Source of the DNA: Lishizhenia sp965656535
Lineage (GTDB): Bacteria > Bacteroidota > Bacteroidia > Flavobacteriales_D > Crocinitomicaceae
Direction of reading: 5' to 3'
DNA length: 64,000 nt
NCBI GenBank assembly: GCA_965656535.1
Contig: CBFHKX010000006.1
Coordinates: 1 to 64,000 of the forward strand
The position numbers were made by a program, and so were the translations under genes. This document shows positions 25,946 to 35,067 of the stretch, one piece after another; the stretch's first letter is position 1; each line of letters starts with the position of its first letter. The notes below the pieces were generated by a model, which was given only the letters and a program-made list of their open reading frames with translations, was not told the origin of the DNA and did no database searches.

Positions 25946-27853
25946 TTATTTAGACTCCTCTACTTCTTCGAAATCTACATCTGTAACCTCATCTTCAGCA
26001 GCATTGTTATCTGCTCCACCTTGATCCGCACCTGCTGCTCCACCATCTTGATTAGCTGCATTATACATATCTTGTGAAGCTGCTTGGAATACTGTATTTA
26101 ACTTTTCCATTGCTGGCTCTAAAGTTTCCATATTCTTCGCTTCGTAGGCTGTTTTCAATTCAGCTAATGCCGTTTCAATTTCCCCTTTTTTATCTTCAGG
26201 TAATTTATCTCCGTACTCTTTTAACTGTCTTTCTGTTTGAAAAATCAAAGAGTCTGCCTTATTTACAGTTTCTACTTCTGCTTTCTTTTTAGCATCAGCA
26301 TCTGCGTTCGCTTCTGCTTCTGCCTTCATTTTTTCTATTTCTTCTTCAGATAAACCAGACGATGCTTCAATTTTAATTGACTGCTCTTTTCCTGTTCCTT
26401 TATCTTTTGCAGAAATATTCATGATACCATTCGCATCAATATCAAATGTTACTTCAATTTGAGGAACTCCTCTTGGCGCTGGTGGAATATCTGTTAACTG
26501 GAATCTTCCTAACGATTTATTATCATTTGCCATTGGGCGCTCTCCTTGCATTACATGGATATCAACCGACGGTTGGTTATCTGCAGCAGTTGAAAACACC
26601 TCAGATTTTTTAGTAGGTATAGTAGTGTTTGAATCAATTAATTTAGTCATTACACCACCCATTGTTTCAATTCCAACAGATAACGGAATTACGTCTAATA
26701 AAAGAACGTCTTTTACCTCTCCAGTTAAAACTCCACCTTGAATTGCTGCTCCAATAGCAACAACTTCATCTGGATTTACTCCTTTAGAAGGCTCTTTACC
26801 AAAGAAATTCTTAACTGCATCTTGTATTACTGGTATTCTTGTAGAACCACCAACTAAGATAATTTCATCAATATCACTCGTTGACAATCCTGCATTTTTC
26901 AAAGCAGATCTGCATGGTGCAATTGTTCTTTCTACAATAGAAGAGATTAGTTGCTCAAATTTAGATCTTTGTAACGTTCTAACTAAGTGCTTTGGCACAC
27001 CATCAACTGGCATAATGTAAGGCAAGTTAATTTCAGAAGAAGTCGTAGAAGACAATTCAATCTTCGCTTTCTCTGCTGCTTCTTTTAACCTTTGTAATGC
27101 CATTGGATCTTTCTTTAAATCAAGACCTTCGTCTTTCTTAAACTCTTCCGCTAACCAATCAATGATTGCATCATCCACGTCATCTCCACCTAAGTGCGTA
27201 TCTCCATCTGTAGAAAGTACTTCAAAAACTCCGTCTCCTAATTCTAAAATAGAAACATCATGTGTACCTCCACCAAAGTCAAACACAACCACTTTTTGAT
27301 CTACACCTTTCTTATCTAAACCGTAAGCTAATGCAGCTGCAGTTGGTTCGTTGATAATTCTTTTAATCGTTAAACCGGCTACTTCTCCAGCTTCTTTGGT
27401 TGCTTGTCTTTGAGAATCATTAAAATAAGCTGGCACAGTAACAACTGCTTCACTTACCTCTTGACCTAAGTAATCTTCTGCTGTCTTCTTCATTTTCTGA
27501 AGAATCATTGCTGAAATCTCTTGAGGTGTATAGTTTCTATCGTCAATCTTTACTCTTGGCGTGTTATTATCTCCTTTCACTACTTCGTAAGGCACTCTAG
27601 AAACTTCATTTTTCACGTCATCATAAGAAGCTCCCATGAAGCGCTTAATAGAGTATATTGTTTTTGTAGGGTTGGTGATGGCCTGACGTTTTGCAGGATC
27701 TCCAACTTTTCTTTCTCCTCCATCAACAAAGGCTACTACGGATGGCGTAGTGCGTTTTCCTTCTGCGTTAGTAATTACTACGGGCTCGTTACCCTCCATT
27801 ACAGATACGCAAGAGTTGGTCGTACCTAAGTCAATTCCAATTATCTTTCCCAT
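25946..27853 (-). CDS. dnaK: Molecular chaperone DnaK (Hsp70)
   Basis: ATP-dependent chaperone for folding and heat-shock response. At 635 aa it has the N-terminal GIDLGTTNSCVSV, the VFDFGGGTHDVSIL phosphate motif, the VGGSTRIP motif (ATPase domain to about 385), a substrate-binding beta domain and a helical lid ending in VDFEEVEESK. It is a single gene here with no dnaJ or grpE next to it. The upstream region has a sigma-54-like promoter and repeated TGTCAG boxes, described separately. Confidence 0.97.
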   Translation of the reverse strand: MGKIIGIDLGTTNSCVSVMEGNEPVVITNAEGKRTTPSVVAFVDGGERKVGDPAKRQAITNPTKTIYSIKRFMGASYDDVKNEVSRVPYEVVKGDNNTPRVKIDDRNYTPQEISAMILQKMKKTAEDYLGQEVSEAVVTVPAYFNDSQRQATKEAGEVAGLTIKRIINEPTAAALAYGLDKKGVDQKVVVFDFGGGTHDVSILELGDGVFEVLSTDGDTHLGGDDVDDAIIDWLAEEFKKDEGLDLKKDPMALQRLKEAAEKAKIELSSTTSSEINLPYIMPVDGVPKHLVRTLQRSKFEQLISSIVERTIAPCRSALKNAGLSTSDIDEIILVGGSTRIPVIQDAVKNFFGKEPSKGVNPDEVVAIGAAIQGGVLTGEVKDVLLLDVIPLSVGIETMGGVMTKLIDSNTTIPTKKSEVFSTAADNQPSVDIHVMQGERPMANDNKSLGRFQLTDIPPAPRGVPQIEVTFDIDANGIMNISAKDKGTGKEQSIKIEASSGLSEEEIEKMKAEAEANADADAKKKAEVETVNKADSLIFQTERQLKEYGDKLPEDKKGEIETALAELKTAYEAKNMETLEPAMEKLNTVFQAASQDMYNAANQDGGAAGADQGGADNNAAEDEVTDVDFEEVEESK

Positions 27854-27900
27854 ATCAATTTATTGCTTAAATGTTTAATTTTCAAATTTGATTTCAAATA

Positions 27901-27916
27901 CTCAATAGTTGTGCCA
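27901..27916 (-). promoter_or_regulatory. Sigma-54-like promoter for dnaK
   Basis: The minus strand reads TGGCACAACTATTGAG. This fits the -24/-12 consensus TGGCACG-N4-TTGCW at all positions except the G after TGGCAC and the C of TTGC. Transcription would start near 27890, about 37 bases before ATG. Confidence 0.5.
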
Positions 27917-27927
27917 TGCCTTTTTTT

Positions 27928-28006
27928 CTGACATTTTGACATTTCGCACTATAATTAACGATAAAAGAAAGCTAATTCTGACAAATTTCCAGCTTAACGG
28001 CTGACA
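27928..28006 (-). repeat. Repeated TGTCA(G) boxes upstream of dnaK
   Basis: Read toward dnaK, TGTCAG occurs at 27933-27928, 27983-27978 and 28006-28001, with a further TGTCA at 27941-27937. Repeated upstream boxes of this sort fit an activator binding site, as sigma-54 promoters need. Confidence 0.45.
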
Positions 28007-28137
28007 TTCACACCAACATTTTTTCAATAGTCAAGCACAACATGCTATGTTTTTGTTTTTTGCTTACAAAAGCTTTGAATTTACAGATGAAAAAGAGAAG
28101 ATCTTAAAACTTTCAAAAGCAGAACACAATATATTCG

Positions 28138-28145
28138 TATTTTTG
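28138..28145 (+). promoter_or_regulatory. TAnnTTTG element for rseP
   Basis: TATTTTTG, 23 bases before ATG 28169. Confidence 0.5.
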
Positions 28146-28168
28146 GCTTTCGTTTATAAAATATACTA

Positions 28169-29527
28169 ATGGATTTTTGGATTAGAGCTGCTCAGCTTTT
28201 ATTATCACTTTCTATCTTAATTGTTGTTCATGAATTTGGACACTTTATTCCGGCTCGATTATTTAAAATTCGAGTAGAAAAATTTTACCTGTTTTTTGAT
28301 CCTTGGTTTTCCTTATTCAAGAAAAAAGTTGGCGATACTGAATGGGGTATTGGTTGGTTGCCATTAGGAGGTTATGTAAAAATAGCCGGAATGGTAGACG
28401 AATCGATGGATAAGGAACAAATGGCACTACCTCCAAAAGAAGACGAGTTTAGAAGCAAACCCGCTTGGCAGCGCTTAATTGTAATGCTCGGAGGTGTAAC
28501 CGTTAACGTTATTGTTGGCTTTTTAATATATATACTTGTTATTTTCGGATATGGAAAAGATGTTGTAACAAGTGATAACTTACCACACGGCATTGCGGTT
28601 CATCCAAAAATTATGGAGCTAAACCTCGGTTTTCAGGATGGAGACAAACTAATTTCTATTGATGGAGAACCGATAGAGAACATAAGAGATATAAGAATAC
28701 AACTTTGGCTAAGAGGGAAAAGAACACTTGAAGTAGAGCACCAAAATGGAGCTCGTGAAATAATTACGTTTCCTGAACAAATTGGTGAAGGAGAAAATGC
28801 ACAAGATTTTGATAGATGGCTTTTTGCGAATGACGCAATCAACTCTTTTCGTCCGCGTATTTTGCCAATCGTAGACAGTAATTTATTAGAAACTCCTGAA
28901 AACGAAAGTGCTGTTGGTAGATTAGTTCAAGGAGACCAAATTTTAGCTGTTAATGGAGTCTCTACACCCTATTTTCATTTGCTAACGAATGAACTTTCAA
29001 AATATAGCGACACCATTCTTCCAATTCAATTAGTGCGAAGTTCTGACACTATTACAGAGCGCTTAAAAGTTTATAACGACCATACGCTAGGTTTTAGAAT
29101 AAGTAACCAATTTGATTATACGCATATCGACTACACATTTGCACAAGCTATATCAGCGGGAATTAAAACAGGTGCTAATACGATGGGGGATTATGCAGGT
29201 CAGCTCAAATACATATTCACAAAAAAAGGAGCATCCAGTATGGGTGGTTTTGGAGCAATAGGTAAAATGTTTCCTACATCATGGGATTGGGAAGCTTTTT
29301 GGTTAAATACTGCTTTCATCTCCTTAGTACTTGCTATAATGAATATACTACCTATTCCTGCTTTGGATGGAGGACACGTAGTATTCTTAATCTACGAAAT
29401 TATTACAGGTAAAGAAGCACCACAGAAGGTCTTGGAATATGCTCAAATTATTGGATTTGTATTTTTATTGAGTCTATTACTTTATGCAAACGGAAACGAT
29501 GTGGTAAAAGCCTTATTTGGTAATTAA
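28169..29527 (+). CDS. rseP: RIP metalloprotease RseP (site-2 protease family)
   Basis: An inner-membrane zinc protease that cleaves within membrane segments, for example of anti-sigma factors and signal peptides. The 452-aa protein has the zinc motif HEFGH (21-25) in its first helix, two PDZ-like domains (about 130-200 and 230-310) and the second active-site motif LPIPALDGGH (about 394-403). The last membrane helix is at the C-terminus. It is the family length. The substrate is not evident from the neighbours. Confidence 0.94.
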   Translation: MDFWIRAAQLLLSLSILIVVHEFGHFIPARLFKIRVEKFYLFFDPWFSLFKKKVGDTEWGIGWLPLGGYVKIAGMVDESMDKEQMALPPKEDEFRSKPAWQRLIVMLGGVTVNVIVGFLIYILVIFGYGKDVVTSDNLPHGIAVHPKIMELNLGFQDGDKLISIDGEPIENIRDIRIQLWLRGKRTLEVEHQNGAREIITFPEQIGEGENAQDFDRWLFANDAINSFRPRILPIVDSNLLETPENESAVGRLVQGDQILAVNGVSTPYFHLLTNELSKYSDTILPIQLVRSSDTITERLKVYNDHTLGFRISNQFDYTHIDYTFAQAISAGIKTGANTMGDYAGQLKYIFTKKGASSMGGFGAIGKMFPTSWDWEAFWLNTAFISLVLAIMNILPIPALDGGHVVFLIYEIITGKEAPQKVLEYAQIIGFVFLLSLLLYANGNDVVKALFGN

Positions 29528-29619
29528 CACGAAACACAGGTAATGTCACAAGTTGGCATTTAACGAGAACAAAAAAAGAAAATTAAAAAAGAATCTATAA
29601 ATTAGTCAAAATTAAAGGT

Positions 29620-30285
29620 ATGAAAAAATTAATAATCGCGTCTTTCCTATTGATTGGCGCAACAACATTTGCTCAAAAAGTTCAAGGTAGAGTATTTTAC
29701 GACATTGAGATTTCTAGTGACAACCCTCAAATGAAAGCGATGCTTCCTCAAATGGAAGGTAGTGCCTTAGAAATAGCTTTCATTCCAGGTTTTACAAAAG
29801 CTATATTTGATATGGGAGGAATGATGACATCCACCACCATTACAAGTAAAGAAGCTGAAAACTCTTTGGTTTTAATGGACGGAATGATGGGTAAAATAGC
29901 GATGCAACCCAAAATGTCTGATCTTACAGAAGAAGAAAAAGAACTCACAAAAAGAGAAGTTGAATTAATTGATGGAACAAAAGAAGTAATTGGTTTCACT
30001 TGTAAAAAAGCAATAGTAACAAGTAACGAAGGTATGGAAACAACTATTTGGTATGCACCAGATTTGTTGCCGGATTACAGAGAAGAAAATATGTATTTAA
30101 TGGAAGAGATACCTGGATTACCTTTGGAGTTTACGTTTTCACAAGGACCTATGACTATGAAATGTACAGCCTACGAGTTCTCTAAAAAAATCAAAAAGGC
30201 AGATGAATACTTTAACATGGAAATACCAAAAGGATATACGTTAAAAACCACGGAGGAAATGCGCCAAATGCAAGGTCCAAGGTAA
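29620..30285 (+). CDS. DUF4412-like exported protein
   Basis: 221 aa with a signal peptide cleaved near TTFAQ (residue 19). The mature part has the pattern seen in DUF4412/GLPGLI-type exported proteins, with GTKEVIGFTCKKAIVTSNEG (about 124-143) followed by TTIWYAPDLLP and a methionine-rich segment. These are common in Bacteroidota, with no known function. The family call rests on motif likeness. A terminator follows. Confidence 0.7.
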   Translation: MKKLIIASFLLIGATTFAQKVQGRVFYDIEISSDNPQMKAMLPQMEGSALEIAFIPGFTKAIFDMGGMMTSTTITSKEAENSLVLMDGMMGKIAMQPKMSDLTEEEKELTKREVELIDGTKEVIGFTCKKAIVTSNEGMETTIWYAPDLLPDYREENMYLMEEIPGLPLEFTFSQGPMTMKCTAYEFSKKIKKADEYFNMEIPKGYTLKTTEEMRQMQGPR

Positions 30286-30301
30286 ACCAACAAAAATTCA
30301 C

Positions 30302-30333
30302 AAAACACATCTTTAAGATGTGTTTTTTTTTGC
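30302..30333 (+). terminator. Terminator after the DUF4412-like gene
   Basis: A 10-bp stem (30302-30311 with 30317-30326) and a long T-run. It lies upstream of the ATG I chose for the next gene and argues against earlier starts. Confidence 0.85.
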
Positions 30334-30398
30334 AATCTACTCAACTAAAACACAAACCTGTACGTCTATTAAAAAGCAATGCTTATATTAGTAATTAT

Positions 30399-33300
30399 AT
30401 GAAATTCCTGTTGGTTATCTGGACGTTAACGGTTCTAAGCGCTTCTCTTTTTTCTCAAGAAATAGAGCACAACCATACGTTACATCATTCTTTTATAGAA
30501 AATAAAGGTCAATGGAAAAAAGAAGTGCTATTTAAAAAACGTATTCCAGGTGGAAATCTTTGGGTAGAGCAACATAAAATGATGTTTCATCTTCAGGACT
30601 ACTCCGCTTTAGAAAGTATGCATCTACCCAACTCAAAGAAAAAATACGCTTCTACTGATTTCAAACAAGATTTGATTCACCTTAATTTTTTAAATTCCAA
30701 CGAAGTCAAACAAATAGAAAAAGAAAGAGAATCACAAGAAACATATAATTTCTTTTTAGGCAACAATAAATCAAATTGGAAGTCTGGAGTAAAAGGTTAC
30801 CAAGAATTTATTTTAAAAGACCTTTATAACAACATAGATTTTAAGTGTTTAGAAGAAGAACTTACCGTTAAATATGAATTCCATGTGAAACCAAACACCT
30901 CTACGGAAGTTATACAGTTAGAATATGTTAATCAACAACACATTAAAATTGACAAAAAGGGAAATTTAATTGTGCGCACTTTACTGGGCGATATTATAGA
31001 ACAAAAACCATATGCCTATCAGATAAGAAATGGGAAAATCATTGAAGTTCCATGCGATTTTAAACTCTCTGAAAATGTAGTTTCGTTTGCGCTTGGAGAA
31101 TACGATAAACGTTTAACGCTAGTAATAGATCCTGTTTTAGTATTTGCAACATTTTGTGCATCTACTACAGATAATTTTGGAATGACAGCTACCTACGGTT
31201 ATGACGGAACAGCGTATAGCGCAGGAATGGTTTACGGGAACAACTACCCTACTCCAGACCCAAATGCTTTTAACGTAAGCTCTAACTTTACAATGGACGT
31301 AACCGGTTCTCCAACAACAGACGCCTTTATTTCTAAATACTCTGCAGATGGAACCAGCATGATTTGGACTACTTTTATTGGTGGAGGAGATAATCAGCAA
31401 GGCACAGAAACAGCTCACTCCTTAATTTGCGATAAGCAAAATAATGTTTACCTCTACGGTGTAACCTCTAGCTTAGACTTCCCAATTCAAAACGGATTTC
31501 AAACCACACATGCAGGAGGGTCGACCTTTAGCGTAGTCTCAAACGGAACTAACTTTGGTAACGTTGGAACAGATATTTTCATTACAAAAGTGAGTAGTAA
31601 TGGTCAGAATTTACTTGGCAGCACCTATATCGGAGGCTCAGGCAACGATGGTGTAAACTACCAAATCTCATCTGGCAATTATGCGGGAGTTGGGGCTTAT
31701 GACTCTTTAACTACAAATTACGGAGATCAATTCAGAGGAGAAATAATGCTCGACTCAATTAACAATATTTTGATAGCATCGTGCACAAGAAGCCTTGATT
31801 TCCCAACCTTAAATGCTTTTCAAAATGGAAATAATGGACAACAAGATGGGATACTTTTTAAACTAAATAACGACTTTACATCATTGCAATTTAGCAGCTA
31901 CTTTGGTGGTTCAGAAAATGATGCGTGCTACTCCGTTAAGATAGATTCTTCTACCAACATCGTTTTTACAGGTGGAACATCTTCTTCTGACCTACCCAAT
32001 ACTTCTGGAGCCTACCAATCAACCTATCAAGGAGGAAAAACCGATGGTTTTATCGGTAAGCTAACACCTAATGGAAATACCTTAGTACAAACAACCTACA
32101 TCGGAACAGCCAATTATGATCAATCCTTTTTTGTTGAAATAGATAGACTCGATAATATCTTTGTAGTTGGACAAAGTGTTGGCGGACTCTTTCCGGTAAC
32201 ACCTGGTGTTTACTCTAACCCTGGCAGTAGTCAGTTCTTAGCAAAACTCACTCCCGATTTAACCACAGTTTTAGAATCCACTGTATTTGGTAGTGGATCA
32301 CCCAACTTCGATATTTCTCCAAGTGCCTTTTTAGTAGATATTTGTGGTAATATTTATGTTTCTGGATGGGGTGCAAATATTTTACAAAGTACTCCAATTG
32401 GAAATATGCCAACAACTTCTAATGCGTTTCAAACCACAGCTCCAAATGGTTTCGACTTCTATTTAATTGTATTAGAAAGGCAAATGCAAAGTTTATTGTA
32501 TGGTACTTTTATGGGTGGACCAACCTCTCAGGAGCACGTAGATGGCGGTACAAGCAGATTTGACAAAAACGGTGTTGTTTACCAGTCTGTTTGTGGAGGA
32601 TGCGGAGGAAATAGTGATTTCCCGACTACACCAGGAGCGTGGAGCGATCAAAATTTGGCAAGTAACTGTAATAATCTCGTTTTTAAATTTGATTTTGAAT
32701 TGATACCCAAAGCAGAATTTACCATTGATGACAATATAGGTTGCGCCAGCTTTGAAGTAGCGTTTGACAACTTTTCTTCACAAGGAGATCAATTCTTATG
32801 GGATTTTGGAAATGGCAATTTAGACTCAACAACATTTGAACCTACCATAACATACAACAATCCAGGCACATATGATGTATTCTTGTTTGTTACAGATTCG
32901 GTTTGTTTAATTACAGATACAGCCCAACTACAAATAACAGTTGCACCACCATTACAGTTAGATGTTCTGCAAGATATCGTCTTGTGTTCTCCATTAGACA
33001 CTGCATTTACAGCTAACTCTTTTGGCACCGCTGATTCTTTTATTTGGTCTTCCAACATTAATTTTATCGATACCTTGAATACGTCGGTTCAAGATAGCAC
33101 ACTTTCTATTTCTATAGATTCAGATTCTACTTTTTACCTCTTGTTAAGCAACGCAGGCTGTGAATTAATAGACAGTGCATCTATTTCGTTCACATCCGCT
33201 GCAATAAATCTCGATGGCACAATTAATATTTGTTTGGGTGATAACGCTACGGTTAACGCAACTTCAAACGACGCCAATTTAACACTATCCAATTTTAATT

Positions 33301-33968
33301 GGTCTGGAGATTCTATTTTAGTAAGCGGAGAAGGAACGGCAAATGCAATTTTTAATCCAACCGTTTCGCAGTACGTTTACCTTACCGTAGATGTAAGCAA
33401 CGGTTGTAATTTAACCGATTCAATCTTTATTGCTGTTAGCAATATAAACGCAAGTTCAGTAATTGGAACTGCTTCCTCTTATTCTGTACCCAACACTTCT
33501 GTAGTTACACTTTCTGCACAACCTTCTGGATACAGTTACAGCTGGACTCCAACAACCAACCTTAACTCTCCTACTGCACAAGAAACTACTGCAACTATCA
33601 ATGAAACCACCTTATTTACGGTGGCTGTAAGCGACGGAATTTGTACGAAACAAGACACTGTTTTAGTGAAAGGATTTAAAATTATTTGCGGAGAACCTTT
33701 CGTTTATATACCTAATGCATTTTCGCCGGATGGTGATGGTAATAATGACATTCTTTTTGTAAGAAGTACAATTGTAGAAAGACTAGTATTTAAGGTTTTT
33801 AACCGCTGGGGAGAATTAGTTTTCGAATCAAATTCTCTTAACCGAGGATGGGACGGAACCTTTAGAGGAAAGCTTTTAGACCCCGACACATATGACTATT
33901 ATATAGAAGCCGACTGTATCGATGGACAACAAGAGATTATAAAAGGAAACGTAACTTTAATTAGATAA
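30399..33968 (+). CDS. Large secreted protein with SBBP-type repeats, PKD domain and gliding-type C-terminal domain
   Basis: An 1189-aa type IX secretion cargo. A signal peptide (residues 1-20) is followed by an N-terminal domain with HHSFIENKGQWKKEV, SBBP/beta-propeller-like repeats (about 247-750, e.g. STYIGGSGNDGVNYQ and the repeated GG-D pattern), a PKD-like domain (about 772-850, FLWDFGNGNL), Ig-like segments and a C-terminal domain (about 1100-1189) with YIPNAFSPDGDGNND and FNRWGELVFES. This last block is the gliding-motility-associated (CHU_C, type B) sorting domain. An earlier in-frame start at 30318 lies in the terminator of the previous gene. The PorP/SprF gene next to it is the expected partner. 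Confidence 0.87.
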   Translation: MKFLLVIWTLTVLSASLFSQEIEHNHTLHHSFIENKGQWKKEVLFKKRIPGGNLWVEQHKMMFHLQDYSALESMHLPNSKKKYASTDFKQDLIHLNFLNSNEVKQIEKERESQETYNFFLGNNKSNWKSGVKGYQEFILKDLYNNIDFKCLEEELTVKYEFHVKPNTSTEVIQLEYVNQQHIKIDKKGNLIVRTLLGDIIEQKPYAYQIRNGKIIEVPCDFKLSENVVSFALGEYDKRLTLVIDPVLVFATFCASTTDNFGMTATYGYDGTAYSAGMVYGNNYPTPDPNAFNVSSNFTMDVTGSPTTDAFISKYSADGTSMIWTTFIGGGDNQQGTETAHSLICDKQNNVYLYGVTSSLDFPIQNGFQTTHAGGSTFSVVSNGTNFGNVGTDIFITKVSSNGQNLLGSTYIGGSGNDGVNYQISSGNYAGVGAYDSLTTNYGDQFRGEIMLDSINNILIASCTRSLDFPTLNAFQNGNNGQQDGILFKLNNDFTSLQFSSYFGGSENDACYSVKIDSSTNIVFTGGTSSSDLPNTSGAYQSTYQGGKTDGFIGKLTPNGNTLVQTTYIGTANYDQSFFVEIDRLDNIFVVGQSVGGLFPVTPGVYSNPGSSQFLAKLTPDLTTVLESTVFGSGSPNFDISPSAFLVDICGNIYVSGWGANILQSTPIGNMPTTSNAFQTTAPNGFDFYLIVLERQMQSLLYGTFMGGPTSQEHVDGGTSRFDKNGVVYQSVCGGCGGNSDFPTTPGAWSDQNLASNCNNLVFKFDFELIPKAEFTIDDNIGCASFEVAFDNFSSQGDQFLWDFGNGNLDSTTFEPTITYNNPGTYDVFLFVTDSVCLITDTAQLQITVAPPLQLDVLQDIVLCSPLDTAFTANSFGTADSFIWSSNINFIDTLNTSVQDSTLSISIDSDSTFYLLLSNAGCELIDSASISFTSAAINLDGTINICLGDNATVNATSNDANLTLSNFNWSGDSILVSGEGTANAIFNPTVSQYVYLTVDVSNGCNLTDSIFIAVSNINASSVIGTASSYSVPNTSVVTLSAQPSGYSYSWTPTTNLNSPTAQETTATINETTLFTVAVSDGICTKQDTVLVKGFKIICGEPFVYIPNAFSPDGDGNNDILFVRSTIVERLVFKVFNRWGELVFESNSLNRGWDGTFRGKLLDPDTYDYYIEADCIDGQQEIIKGNVTLIR

Positions 33969-34065
33969 TGAATAGTTGCCTACCTTTCTAATTTTTTTTC
34001 CAAAGTAAGGCATGCAAATAAGTTAAAATTGACGATACCGAACCTCTAAGGATTTGAGCAAATAC

Positions 34066-35067
34066 ATGAATAAATCAATTTACATACTAATTTTACTTTT
34101 GAGTTCTCTTTTGTGTTTCTCCCAAGATATTCATTTCTCACAGTTCGATTATAACCCTGTATTTCAAAACCCTGGAAATGTTGGACAATTCAAAGGCGAT
34201 TATCGCTTGCATTTTAATCATAAAGACCAATGGAGAAGTGTAACTGTGCCCTTTCAAACAACATCGTTAAGTTTAGATGCAAAACCATTCCAAGATAAAA
34301 AAATAGCAATCGGACTAACAGTATTTCATGATGTAGTTGGAGATGGAAATCTTAGAACAGTAGAAGTAGTACCTTCTCTTTCATACCAAATAAGAATAAC
34401 CCCAGACAGCACGCACACGCTCAGACCAGCTATTCAACTAGGTCTAAACAACCGTTCTTTATCGTTTGAAAACTTTTACTTTGATACACAATTTAACGGA
34501 ACTGCTTTTGATCCTACCTTACCCACCAATGAACTTCTAATAAACGACCAAAGAACTAATTTAACTGTAGGCATTGGGACGGTTTACGAATGGTATAAAT
34601 CAAAAAGAAAACGCATAACTGGAGGTCTTGGGCTCTTCAATATTAATAGGCCTGACCAAGGTTTTTTTGGACAAACCGTAAATAGAGATTTACGCTTTAA
34701 TATGTTTGCCCGTATGCAGTATAAAATTGGAATCGACATAGATATTATTCCATCATTGCAATTTAATGTACAAGGGAAATACAGAGAGCTAAATATAGGC
34801 TCTCAGATAAAATACACGATCAAAGATAAAAACGGTGATTATAGCGCTTTGTACGGAGGCTTATTCTTTCGGAATAAAGATGCAGCGTATCTTTTATTTG
34901 GATACGAATGGCAAAATTGGTGGGCAGGTGTAAGTTATGACATAAACGTTTCACAATTAGTGCCTGCAAGTAACTTAAGAGGAGGATTAGAAGTTAGTTT
35001 GCGCTACATTTTCACACCTTTCAGACCGAAAAAAATAATACACAGAGTATGTCCAGATTATATTTAA
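34066..35067 (+). CDS. Type IX secretion outer-membrane protein, PorP/SprF family
   Basis: A 333-aa beta-barrel of the PorP/SprF family, which helps secrete or anchor type B CTD proteins. It has a signal peptide with CFSQDIHFSQFDYNPVFQNPGN (20-41), a family hallmark, and barrel strands to the end. SprF-like proteins pair with specific cargo, here the large protein just upstream. A TTG at 34054 is also in frame, but ATG 34066 gives a normal signal peptide. It overlaps the next gene by 19 bases. Confidence 0.9.
   Translation: MNKSIYILILLLSSLLCFSQDIHFSQFDYNPVFQNPGNVGQFKGDYRLHFNHKDQWRSVTVPFQTTSLSLDAKPFQDKKIAIGLTVFHDVVGDGNLRTVEVVPSLSYQIRITPDSTHTLRPAIQLGLNNRSLSFENFYFDTQFNGTAFDPTLPTNELLINDQRTNLTVGIGTVYEWYKSKRKRITGGLGLFNINRPDQGFFGQTVNRDLRFNMFARMQYKIGIDIDIIPSLQFNVQGKYRELNIGSQIKYTIKDKNGDYSALYGGLFFRNKDAAYLLFGYEWQNWWAGVSYDINVSQLVPASNLRGGLEVSLRYIFTPFRPKKIIHRVCPDYI

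Larger units (their letters stand above)
27854..28168. other. Intergenic region between dnaK and rseP (315 bases)
   Basis: This divergent spacer holds a sigma-54-like promoter for dnaK (27901-27916), four TGACA repeats on the plus strand (27929, 27937, 27979, 28002; TGTCA toward dnaK), and a TAnnTTTG element for rseP at 28138-28145. I see no open frame of note or stable long hairpin in it. Confidence 0.6.

Noticed and set aside
30318..30398. Upstream start of the large cargo protein
   Set aside because: It lies within a terminator hairpin and adds residues before a good signal peptide.
31137..31418. Minus-strand open frame inside the large type IX cargo gene
   Set aside because: Antisense to a clear repeat protein, with a Cys- and Ser-rich product that does not resemble a real protein.
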